64,000 nucleotides of DNA from Limnomonas spitsbergensis (Eukaryota > Chlorophyta > Chlorophyceae > Chlamydomonadales), in the NCBI GenBank assembly GCA_037349105.1, contig JAYJMM010000120.1:1757001-1821000 (forward strand), in the 5' to 3' direction. The position numbers and the translations under genes were made by a program. Every line of letters starts with the position of its first letter. Position 1 is the first letter of the stretch. The notes below the pieces were generated by a model. That model did no database searches. It was given only the letters and a program-made list of their open reading frames with translations, and was not told where the DNA came from. Below, in pieces: positions 1-13,200 of this stretch.

Positions 1-22
1 GGGTACCCTAACCCAGGCCTAC

Positions 23-679
23 CTCGAGCAGCCTCTCCAGCTCCTGGCTGATGCGGCCGTTCTCGCCCACCTTCATGCCCTGCCAGCTCGTGCGCACTGT
101 ACCTGATGACACAGCCAGGCCACAATTCAGATTTCAAAAGCGAATTCAAATTCGAATTCAATTCCCAGGCAGTTGAAACAGTTTGAGATGGGTTTGGATG
201 TTTCCCACGCGCCCCCTTCCGGCGCGGTCCTCTGGCCTAGCGACGTCTTCTTTTAGCGGTCTGATCTGCAATCACTTATTTGTATGCTGGTCTGTTGCGG
301 CAGGTCTTGCCCAGTTCCCACGGGCCGGCTTTATTATTATGCCTACCGAGGTGGCTGTAGGCTGATATGCCGGGGTTTGAGCCAGCTCTCAGCCGGGCCG
401 CGGAAGCTGACCCGCCAGCAGGAAGAGCCTGTGCCAGCCCCGCGGGCGGGGGAGCAGCGCACAGGGCGCGGCCAGCGGGCGACAGCCGCGGCTGAACTGC
501 ATGGTGAGCGGTGGAAGAGGCCGCGAGGTCGCCTATCGGGCTGGAGTAGGCGGGGCAGATCAGCGGGGACAGTCGCACGTTCGAAGAGCCATGCTCAGCG
601 GCTGCAGCTGCTGCGGCTATTGCAGACGTGGGTGCAACATACACCTCCTGTTGCATCGGCTCCTCATGGCCGGGCGTCC
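23..679 (-). CDS. 3' part of an Ala/Pro-rich protein gene (two exons seen, leaves window)
   Basis: Two minus-strand exons fit together. The first is 347-679, with a CTACCGCAG acceptor and a CTCG|GTAGGC donor. The second is 23-102, with a GTCATCAG acceptor and a CTCGAG|GTAGGC donor. The first exon (333 nt, one base left over) and the second (80 nt, two bases then 26 codons) join in phase through a Gly codon. The first exon encodes low-complexity Ala/Pro/Ser-rich sequence with a run of seven Ala. The second encodes TVRTSWQGMKVGENGRISQ followed by ELERLLE, which may start a helix. I do not recognise the family. Upstream exons probably lie in 750-1200, where splice-like sites exist but I could not fix a frame. 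The gene continues past base 1. Confidence 0.5.
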
Positions 680-1641
680 CTGCGGTAGACAGACTGCCCG
701 CCCTGGGCATGTCTGTGCGGCTGAGAGTAGGGGCTAAAGCTCAGCTACGGGCTGGGCAGGTTAGGGTCAGGAAGGAACTCCAGTAGGTGGGCCCTGTAGC
801 AGACTAGCAGCTTCCTCTCGGGTGGGCGGCTCGGCAGCTCCTCAGAGCAGCCTTGCCTCCTGCTGGGTGCGGTCGTCAGCAGTGCTAGGAGGCCCGCCAG
901 CCTGACGAGCCCTGGAGGCAAGAGGCAGGGCGGAGTGAGTGTCCCGGGATATACCGTTTTTGAGTGACAGCCGAGGGATTTGTTGTCGCAGACAGGCAAG
1001 GGGCAGGGCTGGCTGTGCGTGCTAGGGAGACAGCAGCGGGAATTCCTTCCCGGGGAGGCCACATGCAGGGCTGTGTGAGTTTGCTGGGAGGAAAGCTGCT
1101 GAGGGATTCGCTTTCGCTCACTGATGCTGGCCTGCAGGTCCTCGAGGTGGGAGTGTTAACCGACATCAGCTGGGATCAATCCCAAGCTGTTCCCAACAAA
1201 ACCGTTGACTTGCAGACGCCGGCGAGAAATCTGGAGTCGGTTCTCCCAAATGAGATTTGCGTCTTTTTTGCGGGCCGTTGGCCTGGCTGTGACATCCCCA
1301 GCGCTCAGTGGGTGCAGGGGAGGGAGACCGGGAGGGGTCGAGAGAAAGTGTCATCATGCCTGTTGGGGATCTGGCCATGCGCAGCGCCAATGGCACATCC
1401 AGAGCTATATGACACTCGCCAACATACCACAACTGCACAGAAACAAATCCATCACTCTGTCAGCCAGGAGTGACGGGTTGAAGGGATGCTCGCTAGGGCT
1501 GCCCAGTGCGGGCATAAGGTGGTACGGTGAAGCAGTACGGAACAGATTTAGGGGACGGTACTGTAGGGTGGTGCAAGGACATGGGCCCCAACCATGCACT
1601 CACCCTTGGCATGCAATGAATGATAGCAGTGATGCAGCACA

Positions 1642-1890
1642 TGCACAGCCCCAGTCTAGTGATGCAACCTGCCGAGTGTGTAGTCCCATGCAGGGGCCCC
1701 AGCTGACTCCCAGTCCCATGCAGGGGCCCCAGCTGGCATCCATTCCCAAGCAGGGACCCCAGCTGGCCCCCAAGTGTTGCAAATTGCAATGCAGCATACT
1801 AGTCCAGTGATGCAATCTGCAGAGTGCAAAGTCCCATGCAGGGGCCCCAGCTGGCCCCCAAGTGTTGCAAATTGCAATGCAACATATGTA
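1642..1890. repeat. short tandem/duplicated block
   Basis: A 26-28 bp motif containing CAGGGGCCCCAGCTGG occurs four times. A longer block containing AAGTGTTGCAAATTGCAATG is present twice (about 1770 and 1860). Open frames across it are repeat by-products. Confidence 0.7.
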
Positions 1891-3975
1891 CGGCGATTGT
1901 AGCAGGAAGTTTCTAAATTCGGAGCAGTCCAGTACATGAGACAGTACAGGATATGGGCCCAAACAGCCATGCCAAAAAACCCTAGGTGCCCATATGGTGG
2001 TGCTTCTTGGTGGGATGGACCTGTCCTTAAAGCTGTACAGCTGTGTGGGGAATGAGGTAATGAGGAGTGAAAGTAACAAGGCTGAGTTGGGGTATGTTTA
2101 GTTGAGCTGTTGCTGCTGAGATGTACAGGGCTTTGGCCAGGCTTTGGCTGAGAACTTCCGGTGCTCCCCACCCGTTTCCAGTCGACGGCATGGCTCCCTC
2201 CACTGATGATTGAACTTAATCGCTGCGTCGAATGGACGCGCCTCGCTGCTCCACGCCGGTTTCGAGGCTGTCTATTTCCAAGCCTTAACGGGGAAGACGA
2301 GATCAGTAACTGCGAAGGCTCCGGCAAAGGATTTAAAACAGGAGCAGCAAATATGGAGGGGCGGTGGTAAGGATTGTAGGGAGAGAAGCGAGTTGGAAAT
2401 GTGTTAGGTTGCCTGCGATTCGTGTCAGCTAATTGTCAGCCATGATCACCAGCTACGATTCCGCTACACTAGAGCAGCATCCCGGTATATTACGCACGAC
2501 ATGCACCTACTATACGGTCCCCAACTTTGACCGTGACGTTCATGTGAACCCACGCTTCGCTGGTTTCTTCCATAACTATATTCCTGGGTTCGTTCATGCG
2601 TATTCTTGGCAGCTTCGGCGCCCAACGGGCAACGGCCTCAACTAATCGCTGCAAGATCAGCCATAGGCCATAGCATGCACCCGAGTGGCTAACGCTTTGG
2701 GCTAATTTTATTGTGATCTTTTGACTTGACAAGGCGTCCTATGATCACTGTGCCCCGGGAGCCAGCTTCCTACTAGCCTCGACAAACCGGTCTCGTGCTT
2801 AGATTGCAACATGGGCTGGGGTAGGGTCTTGGGCACCCATGCCTCTCACTGGCAGGATCCTATGATCCCGGCCCTCTCCATCTGGCCATGTTTGGATGCA
2901 TGATTTCAACGACTCCCAACCTCCCATGCATGTACAGATTGTCCACCCTCCATAATATCCTCGCTATGCATGTCCCAACTACCGTATTTCGTTCCCCTCT
3001 ATGTGCAAAAGCCCATGCTCTCTCCGAGCAGGCGAAGCCCCTCGGCCTATGTTCTTGTTCATTCTGATGCTCCGCTTGCCTGCAAAAATACCATATGCTC
3101 TGCTAGCTGTAAAAATATCAGGAATGTTTGAAGACCAGAAGTCCAGATAGAACTACCGGTGTCACGAAAGATCGTACATAGCAGCAGCATGAATGCGTTA
3201 CATGTGAGTTTAGTCTTCCGCTTGGGGGATGGGTAGAGGCTTCAACATACCCGTCCATAAGGATATGTGAGGTGGATCCCCTACACCTGAAATCTAGCAT
3301 CACCTGCATATCCAAGATGAGTAGAAGAGAGCCCAAGATCATGACAATTATTGACAGTCTAAAGTGGCATCGCGTGTTGCAGTACCGGGCCCAGAGTGTA
3401 ACGATATTGCCTTCATACAGAGTGACATTACGAAAGAGTGAATGAGGCTTTGGCCCTGTGACCTAGTTTGCAGTTTGCAGGGTGAGCGTGTGGTCATGAA
3501 CATGGTACCACTTTACTGATGCAAAGTAGTAAAACTGGGCAGAACTGCGTGAAAACGATCGGAGTCTAAGCAATTCCTTCAGCCTTTAAGTCAGTATCAG
3601 ATTCTGCCTCTTACCTAATCTCAATTATGCGCCAGGCCTCTAGGCTGTAGGCCGTCAACAATGGTATACAGTAGGCACAAATTGATGAAAATGTTCCTTA
3701 TGTACATAAGTCATGTTCACAGCACACACATGACCTCAGTCCTCGCCACTTTCCTAGGGGTAGTAGGAGCACCAAAAGGCTGAGCAGCATCCCCCAAATG
3801 AGCCTAATCCGGCGAATGGGCCTAGTTTAGGATTTAGGAGTGGGGGGTGGGGTGGGGGCAGAAATATAAGCTGAAGCCTCGTCCTATAATCTATATCCTC
3901 GGGCACCGCACCAGTAAATATGATCCCATTATTTGGCATGCGAAACTCAAAACACTCGGGATAACAGTATACATG

Positions 3976-3980
3976 TTACA
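3976..3980 (-). terminator. possible TGTAA polyadenylation signal of the RING gene
   Basis: TGTAA on the minus strand, about 240 nt downstream of the RING-exon stop codon. TGTAA is the usual chlorophyte nuclear poly(A) signal. The short motif alone is weak evidence. Confidence 0.3.
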
Positions 3981-4120
3981 GGTACCCAGGATGCTCAGGC
4001 TATCAGTACTCAGGAGTCAGGACACAACTGCGGCCTCGGCAGGGAGACAGCAGCAGGCGTCGCCTCGGGAGCCTCGGCCGCCGCCACTCGAGACTGCGAG
4101 ATATGACACGGTAAAATTAC

Positions 4121-4150
4121 CACATCATATCATATCATATCATATCATAC
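4121..4150. repeat. CATAT microsatellite
   Basis: Five to six perfect tandem copies of a CATAT pentanucleotide, just upstream on the plus strand of the RING exon. Confidence 0.9.
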
Positions 4151-4216
4151 CAATCCATATCGTGCTACCTTGGTGAAGACCGTAATGGACGTAAATGTGG
4201 GCTCCCATCCTCAGAC

Positions 4217-7200
4217 CTAAATCAAGTCTGCCTGCTGTTCCCTGCACAACGGACACACCCTCCTGGGGCCTGGCAGCTTGGCCACGCAGGTCAAGCACAT
4301 GAGGTGACCACATTTGGTGATGCTGTACGTCGTTGGGTCAACCACCTCGAAACACACGGGGCCTGCCATTAAGAAAGGGGGGAGATGCGTGAGCAATCGT
4401 GATTTTTGGAGAGTGACAGCCCGTTTCCGACTGACCCCGGAAAAGTTTCAGGGTGGTTCCAAGTTGGAACGGGGTCCCCAGAACTGTTCAAATTCGAATG
4501 TTCGCGCCCCCTGGTTCGCGCCTTAAACCGCACAGAAAAAGTAATCGTTGCATACTGTCTCAATGTCTCATGATTTATGAGGTCAGTCGGAAACGCCAAC
4601 CTTGGAATTTTCTGGTGGCCGCAACACAATGTGCCTGTTTTCCCAGGGGTCAGTCAGAACCGGGCTGTGAAAGGGGTGAATTTGAGAGGAAGTATGACGA
4701 AAGCGTGACATGTGATATGTGCACCTGAATACAAGTAATCAGGGTATGCACACATGTATGTGGTGCTACCTCATAGATAAGGCCTGCATGTGGCCACTGG
4801 GAGACCTTGTCTGTCACACCTGAAAGGGAGAAAAACTAGGTACGGTATGGGCCGCCGATCAGATCCAATACGTGGATCCAGTTACGGGCTGTCCACCAGA
4901 TCTTGGATGCATCATTGCATGGATAGGTCTTGGCCGCCGCCAGCATCTCCCGCGACAAATGCCCACCTCTTTTTTCAAAACTCAAATGCTCGCGGCAGAA
5001 ACCGTACAGATATAGGAATCCCTAGATTCTGTCTCATGAGATCAGTCGGAAACGCCAATCCCAAGGCCAACATCTCCCTCTGCCAGTGCCCACCTCTTTC
5101 CATGGGAAATGTAAGGGCCCAACATAAGATGAACAGTGTCTCATTTTTCGGCTACGAGGCCACCTTCAGCAGGCCGCCCCGCGGCCGCCAAAGGCCCGAT
5201 TGGGACCAAACCTAGTCCGGCCGACAAATGGTGGCCAAAGCAGCATGGCTGGCCGCAAACGGGGCCGCCGGCCAGAAGCAAGGAGGTAGCTGACACGTAC
5301 CGGTAGGTAAGCAACACACAAATAAACTCTGGAGATGGTGGCCTGCCATTCCTGCCCAATGCAATGGAGGGGGATCGACTCACAAGTGGGTTTGTAATCG
5401 TTGAGCAGGCGGTGGAGGACACTGGCTTGAGCGTTGGTACGAAGAGGGTGGGTAGAGGGAGCTCCATAGAGGACGGCGGCAGCGGTAACAACAGGCAGCT
5501 GAGCAAGCACTGCGGTAGCGGGCAAGGAAGCCGGCTGGGTGGGAGGAGCTTGACGCTTGGGGGTGGAGGCGGTGGGTCCTTGGGGCAGAGCAGCGGGGCT
5601 GGCTTTGGCTGCAGGAGTCATCTGTACCTTGATGAGGGGCAGAATGGCGGCAACGGCCGAGGGGGCGCTGCTAGAGCCAGCGCCGACTTGCTCAGCTGCA
5701 ACATGAACGGCGATGAGCTTGTATTTGCCGCCGGCATTGCGGCGGGGGAAGCTGAAGCAGTCGTGGGCCCTGTGAGGGGTCGGGTGGGGGGAAATGGGGT
5801 GGGTGGGTTTGGATCTGAAGGTTTGGCTTAGAAGGCATAGTGACCATGTACTAAGTGTGGCTTAGAAGGCATAGTGACGATGTGCATCTTGACTGCATGG
5901 CCTAGTTTACAGTTGAGGGTTTAAACGTGTTCAGGGTTATGTTGCCAGGCACAAAAGACAGCCTCACTCTCCATGATTCAATTATGGACGATGATGCACG
6001 AAGATCGGTTCCCAGGTACTTATTTAACTCTCCCCTCTCCTCCCTGCCTTGCCCCCCTCTCCCCTCTCCTCCCTGCCTTGCCCCCCTCTCCCCTCTCCTC
6101 CCTGCCTTGCCCCCCTCTCCCCTCTCCTCCCTGCCTTGCCCCCCTCTCCCCTCTCCTCCCTGCCTTGCCCCCCTCTCCCCTCTCCTCCCTGCCTTGCCCC
6201 CCTCTCCCCTCTCCTCCCTGCCTTGCCCCCCTCTCCCCTCTCCTCCCTGCCTTGCCCCCCTCTCTCCTCTCCTCCCTGCCTTGCCCCCCTCTCCCCTCTC
6301 CTCCCTGCCTTGCCCCCCTCTCTCCTCTCCTCCCTGCCTTGCCCCCCTCTCTCCTCTCCTCCCTGCCTTGCTCCCCTCTCTCCTCTCCTCCCTGCCTTGC
6401 CCCCCTCTCTCCTCTCCTCCCTGCCTTGCCCCCCTCTCCCCTCTCCTTCCTGCCTTGCCCCACTCTCTCCTCTCCTCCCTGCCTTGCCCCCCTCTCCCCT
6501 CTCCTCCCTGCCTTGCCCCCCTCTCCCCTCCCCTGCCTGCCCCCCTCTCCCCTCTCCTCCCTGCCGTGCCCCCTCTCCCCTCCCTTTTCTTCTCTCTCCA
6601 CTGCTCCCTGCCCTGCCTCCGTCCCCTCCCCTCCCTTTTCTCAGCACACGTACCTGACAATACTGATTACGCACAGCAAAAGCAGCAGCACCTGCACACA
6701 GGTGCACGCCGCAAATCCAATGAGCAGCCCAAGCCAGCCCGCGGAGTAGAGGCTAAGCACTAACGTGTTTAACATGATGCAGAGCAGAGCAGTGTTGCGG
6801 AACGTGGTTTTTCCACTGGTGCCTGCTTTGGGGCATCAGCAAGCAAGAGGGGAACCTTGGGTGGGGCCTCAGCTGGTTGAGTTAAGCCTGGGATCAGTCT
6901 TTCTTCTTTCTTGACTCAGCTACACGTAAGCTACACTCCGGCCTCTGGCCGGGGGGCTCATTTGTGGCCAGTCATGCGGCTTTGGCCACCAGTCATTGGC
7001 CGGTCCAGATTTAGTCCCAATCGGGCCTTAATCGGCCGCGGGGCGGCCGGCCAAAGGTGGACTTATAGCCCCAAAAGTGACACTGCCTGGGATGTGTCAG
7101 CATAGCAGGAAGGCCGATGGAAACAGAGGTCAGCTTGGGAGATACCCAACCCTAGGTCTGGTGCAATGGTTGGTCATGTCAATCGCAGTGTTGCACTTGG

Positions 7201-10200
7201 TGCACGCCAGACAACGTAAGAGTGTCCCCTGGGCGGCCATCGCTGGGCCAATAATTTTTTTGTATTTTTTTGTTGAAGGTTCTAGTGTAAAGTATTTCCT
7301 TTATTCACATGTGAATAAGGCTTTGGGACCAAACTATGCCCGGCTTGTGGCCAGTGGACCAATTGGCAAGGCTTGTTGCACCAGCCACCCATGGCCTTAT
7401 TAGGGTTATTAGGCTTTTACCACAAAGCTGGATCGTGGCTGAAGCACGTTTAAATAATCACGGGTTACGACTTACGAGCTGATCCACCTTTTCCCTGTTG
7501 TATGTGCAGTACCATGTGTGTACATCAGAAGAATGCAGTACACCTGGTGTCACACACAGCAGCTGCAGCCGCATGGAAATACCCACTCCGCGTGAGGGGG
7601 GCAATCACCTCGTATTTAAATCATTTGGAAGTTGTGTCCCGGGAAGCAGGAGCAGCAGCACTAAACAAAAGCAGATGCAGCAGCAGGAGCAGCAGCAGCA
7701 GCAGGAGCAGCAGCAGCAGGAGCTGCAGCAGCAGCAGTAAACAAAAAAGCAGCTGCAGCAGCAGGAGCAGCAGCAGCAACACTACACAAGAAGTCTCATG
7801 ATACCTTTTAACCATGATCAGTGTTTCTTCTTCCGTTACTTAGCTACATGTCAGCTACCTCCCGGCCTTTGGCCGGAGGCCCCGTTTGCGGCCAGCCATG
7901 CTGCTTTGGCCACCAGCTGTGTGCCAGACGACGTTCGGTCCCCATCTGGCCCTTGGCAGCCGTGGGGCGGCCTGCTGAAGGTGGCCTCGAAGCCAAAAAA
8001 AGAAACGCTGTGCATGATGCATGTGTGCGTGCCACTCCGGTGCTGCACTCCCTCCGACCTTTTTGTTGTTGTTCCTGTTGTTTGGCAGGTAAACTTTCTT
8101 TCCTTTCTTTCCTCCTGTGCCTCCTCCCTCGACTTTCCTAGCTGTCTTTTTGTCTGTCGATGTGGCCGAGCTATATTTCAACAGGGCCCACAGTTGTAAT
8201 GTCATTAACATGTGAGCAGGGCCCAGAGTTGTGACGTCATGAACTCACTCTGTGGGCCTACGTTTCCTCTGGACGTGTTCAGCTGAACTGGCCCTACTAG
8301 GAGCGGCATTGCAGCAAAGGTGACGACGAGGAGGGTCCAGGCGTAGGCGGTGTTACCGGTAGAGTTTGACACCTGGAGGGTGCGGAAAAAAGCGGGAAGA
8401 AAAACGTTTGGGGGGAGGGCAGGCGCCGAAGGGGCAGCTTCTTCGTTAAGAGGGATAGAAGGGAGATGGGCAGGGGGGGGGCAAGGGACAGCGTCGCTTG
8501 GCTGCTAGGTTGGGACAGCGTACACTTACGTACCTCAGAAAAGCTTTCAAACAAGCGATCACCGTAGCCCTGGGTTGCCATCATCCGTTTCGTGGAGAAA
8601 TTTACAACAGACTGCCATGACCCACCAAATCCCCTCTCGTCCCTCTAATAGTGCCTCTTGTCATCATCCGTTTTGGAGAGACGTTTGCAACAGCTGTGGC
8701 ACAAGCATGGAAAGGAGGGACTGGTCCCTTGCCAGGATCCATCTCTGGGCATGGGCACTAGCAGTGTTTAGTTTAGCGCGCTTCAGCTACATTCAGGTAC
8801 AACTCAGTTAAAGCTCAGCAATAACTCAGCTACATCAGGGTCCACGGCTGTGAGGAACTGGCGCGTCAAGTCCTGCTGCTTGGACCACCGGCTGTAGGCC
8901 GGTCAGGGTTTGGTCCCAATCGGCCCAGTGGTGGCCACCCGGCGGCCCCCTTAGGGTGGTCTGGCGCGCACTAAAATAATCACTGGCACACGCATGGAAA
9001 GGAGGGACAGGTCCCTTGCCAGGATCCGTGCCTGGGTATGGGCACTACTAGTGCCCAGTGGGCAGACCCACGCACTGTGAGCCCTGTAAACTATGGCCCC
9101 AAGCAATGGCCCCACTCACAACATGCACACGGCACATCGAATGTTAAGAACTGACCTCTGGGCATGGGTCTGCAGGCATAGGTCTGCGGGCATGGGTCTG
9201 CAGGCATGGGTCTGCAGGCATGGGTCTGCGGGCTGGATCTAGAGAGCAAGGGAGCAGAGCCGTCCACCTCATCGTACATGCCCACGGCCAGCGAGGCCGC
9301 CAGATGCGCACTCTCACCTCACTAATACCCGCCATAAAGGATACCACGAGCGCGTAGACGATGCAGAATGCCGTCAAGGACAGCGTGTGACAACCAACAC
9401 GAGCTTGCGCTGCAGCGGGGGGATGGAGGTGAGGGGTGCAATAGGTGAGGTGGCTGTGCAGGTTAACAGCACGCACTCGATTCCCATGAGCCCTTGACAT
9501 CCACCAGGAAAGCTCGGGCGCCCCACCCCCACCCCTGGAGCTGGCTCCTCTCGGTGAGTGCTCCACCATATGAGCAAGCAATACAGTGGCCGTGACAACA
9601 AGACCTTCCCTCCCTCACCCCGTATCAGCCCCGGGCCGGAACACAGGATACAGTTCGTATGGGCAAAAATCCCCGGCTGCTTAGCTCCGCTCAGGCACCC
9701 CTCTGCTAATGGCGGCCCTTACCCAGAAACTTGATGGTGGAGACTTCCTCCACGATTACGGAAACCATCGCTAGAAGGCCTGCGTTAGGGCAGGACCAGC
9801 CTGTGTGGTCAGAGCAGTCAATCCCAACAGGCACTAGGAGGACGCTTAGGTGATCTGGGTGGGTGGCTGGCAGGTCGGGAGAGTGGTTGATGGGACAGCA
9901 CTCATGCATGCAGTCCTGCATTTTGAAGCCATCGTAATACGTAAGTAAGGGGACGAAGCAGAGTTTGTGAAAGATTCACCTGGGACCAGAGATCATGGGC
10001 TGAGGACAGAGATCATGGGCTGGGGACAGAGATCATGGGCTGAGGACAGAGATCATGGGCTGAGGACAGAGATCATGGGCTGGGGACAGAGATCATGGGC
10101 TGGGGACAGAGATCATGGGCTGGGGACAGAGATCATGGGCTGGGGACAGAGATCATGGGCTGGGGACAGAGATCATGGGCTGGGGACAGAGATCATGGGC

Positions 10201-13200
10201 TGAGGACAGAGAGCATGGGCTGAGGACAGAGAGCATGGGCTGGGGACAGAGATCATGGGCTGAGGACAGAGAGCATGGACTGGGGACAGAGATCATGGGC
10301 TGAGGACAGAGATCATGGGCTGAGGACAGAGATCATGGGCTGGGGACAGAGATCATGGGCTGAGGACAGAGATCATGGGCTGAGGACAGAGATCATGGGC
10401 TGAGGACAGAGATCATGGGCTGGGGACAGAGATCATGGGCTGAGGACAGAGATCATGGGCTGGGGACAGAGATCATGGGCTGAGGACAGAGATCATGGGC
10501 TGAGGACAGAGAGCATGGGCTGAGGACAGAGATCATGGGCTGGAGACAGAGATCATGGGCTGGGGACAGAGATCATGGGCTGAGGACAGAGATCATGGGC
10601 TGGGGACAGAGAGCATGGGCTGAGGACAGAGATCATGGGCTGGGGACAGAGATCATGGGCTGAGGACAGAGATCATGGGCTGGGGACAGAGATCATGGGC
10701 TGAGGACAGAGATCATGGGCTGAGGACAGAGATCATGGGCTGGGGACAGAGATCATGGGCTGAGGACAGAGATCATGGGCTGAGGACAGAGATCATGAGC
10801 TGAGGACAGAGATCATGGGCTGGGGACAGAGATCATGGGCAGAGGTCAGCAACCCACCAAGGAAAGCGTAGACGCACGCAACCAGCAGCTGGGTCCAATA
10901 CTTATACGCACCGCTCCAGTCACGCCACTTCTGGGTGCAAGACCTTGGAAGAGGAAGGAGGAGAGGTAATAATGTCAGTCTTTGATTTTTTGTGACCCGG
11001 CTACATGTTAGCTATACTCAAGCCTTTGGCCAGGGGCTCCATTTGCGGCCAGCTTTGCTGCTTTGGCCACCAGTTTTAGGCCAGTCAGGGTTTGGTCCCA
11101 ATAGGGCCTTTGGCGGCCGCGGGGCGGCCTGCCAAAGGTTGACACGTATTCGAAAAAAGAAACACTGACACACGTAGAGAAGCGGTATCATGCAGTGATG
11201 CAGCACCAGCACCAGCAGCATAAGCAACAGCAAGACAACAGTAGCAGCTCCAGACAAGCAGCAGTAGTAGCAGCAGCAGCAGCAAACACCTGATTTCAGG
11301 CAGCTGCAGCAATCTCACCAGTGAAGGCAGTAGTCACCGGCAGTGCCAGCTGTGTCGCAGCTGCACCAAGTCTCCGCTACCACTACCTCCGATTCCGACC
11401 TGGGGGGTGCAGGCGGTTGTCATCATCCAGGCATCAAACGAGCGATACAAAACACGCACGTGCGTGCGACGAGGCGGCATTGAGCTTTGCAAAGCAGCAG
11501 CCAGCAGCCATGTCCCATGCTTGGGCTGAAACGGGCTGCTGTCTCGATACACGCACGTATTCACAGCAAAACTTGCCTGCCGTGCCAGCCGTTACAAAAG
11601 GTGGTGTCAGGGCTAGTCTCGTCCAAGGAGCCGAGGTCCAGGGCGGGGCTGTTGTTATTGTACGATGAAGTACAATTGTATTCCTCGTGGGCAACAGTGC
11701 TGCGCAGCATCAACGAGTGGGTTGGGGTAGACGCAGTACACAGTATGCACCTAGGCAGTACAAAGTACACATATATGCAGTACATGTCGAGCGGGATTCA
11801 CATACAGTACCAGTATTTGATGATATGACAGTTCTTCAGCATTCAGCGTTGTCCTCTTGCAAGCTAGGAGGGCATAGCACATCCTTAAGAGTGCGCACAT
11901 GGGAGCACGTGAGTAGGGGTAGGCACGCAGGCAGTACACAAGCTTGGATGTACTGCCTGTGTGCACTGGCCATTCATCCATGCCCCATGTACGCAGGCCG
12001 TACACCAGGCATGGATGTCCTGCCCGTGTACATGTGGCAATGCGTCCCTGCCCCATGTACACAGGCAGTACACGAGGTATAGTGGTACTGCCTGTGTAAA
12101 TGAGGCAATACATCCCTACCCCATGTACATAGGCAGTACACGAGGTATGGTGGTACGGCCTGTGTAAATGAGGCAATACATCCCTGCCCCATGCACATAG
12201 GCAGTACACGAGACATAGGAGGTATTGCCTGTGTACACAAGACATTATCTTCATGCGCCATTTATATAGGCAGTACGTAAGCATGGATGCATTGTCATTG
12301 GTTGTGGCCTGGGTGTGGGGGTGTGAAAGCGGCGGATAGCTGTAAATCCCTGCGGAGCTGACCCCCAGGCCCCAGCGCCCTCCCATCCTCCCTGCCCATG
12401 AGCGAGACTCACCCGTAGCCGTTGTCGTTCAAGGAAATGCACTGCCTGTGAAGGAGCGAGGGCGGACCGGGGAAAAGAAGGGGGCGAAATATTCAGTGAG
12501 AGGATAAAAACTTTTGTCCTGGGGAATCTTCTGCTGCTTATGTTCTTTTTGTAAGATTTATCTTGGGCAAGATCATGCAAAAAAACCGAGCACAAACTGC
12601 AATCGCCAAGCCACCGCATCACAGCTGGCTTGTTTGATAGCGAGTGTCAGCTGAGCACCCAAGGGTAGACAGGGCAGGGTGTGAGCAAGAACATGTATGG
12701 GTGTGTGTGTGTGTGGGGGGGGGGTAATGTCTGGGAGGTATGTCCCCTGTGTTTATGTCAGGCAGGGGCAAATTTCCCCTGTGTTGAATGCAGCTGGTTA
12801 CTGACTTTTGTGCATCTTTCCAGGACATGCGGATTTTGTCAATTCGGGAATAATGATGTGTGTGGGAAGGGGGGCAAGAGAGGGATATGCGACTAGGGTA
12901 TATCCGCATGCGTTCAAATGCAGCTGGGTTCACACTAATTGGTTTGGCATTGTGACATTTCCAGCACAATGAGGTGCTGTCTACATCACAGGAAAATCCA
13001 GGTCCATCCTGGGCCAGGATTCCTGGAATCCTGGCAGATCCTTACCCTTACATTGGTTCCGGATCTGGGACTGCCTGCCCTGCTGGGCTCACCAGTGCAT
13101 GCAAAAGTTGCCGTTAGCCGATGCCACGCGGCACTCGCAGGTCTTCACCTAATTCCGTACACAGTTATGGGGGGAGGGGGGAGGGGGGCATTGCGTGGGC

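Larger units (their letters stand above)
680..4216. other. intergenic span with no confident gene
   Basis: Bases 750-1200 are GC-rich and may hold further minus-strand exons of the gene ending at 23, but no consistent model emerged. Bases 1642-1890 are a local duplication. From about 2100 to 4216 I see only short open frames in all frames and no recognisable domain. A minus-strand TGTAA at 3976-3980 is a candidate polyadenylation signal for the RING gene ending at 4217. Confidence 0.4.

Noticed and set aside
4010..4093. Possible minus-strand terminal exon (SRVAAAEAPEATPAAVSL) with a good TCTCGCAG acceptor
   Set aside because: It lies beyond the RING-exon stop codon, which already completes the gene. 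An alternative last exon is possible but unsupported.
5364..5831. 155-codon plus-strand frame, Gly-rich
   Set aside because: Shadow of minus-strand RING-gene exon 5384-5769, whose splice sites and phase fit its neighbours.
5902..6763. Overlapping open frames of 190-280 codons on both strands
   Set aside because: They come from the 29-bp repeat, which has no stop codon in any frame. The flanking RING-gene exons place the array in an intron.
9985..10850. Possible CRISPR array
   Set aside because: Uniform 20-bp head-to-tail repeats without spacers, in a eukaryotic intron. The same holds for the 15-bp array at 49550.
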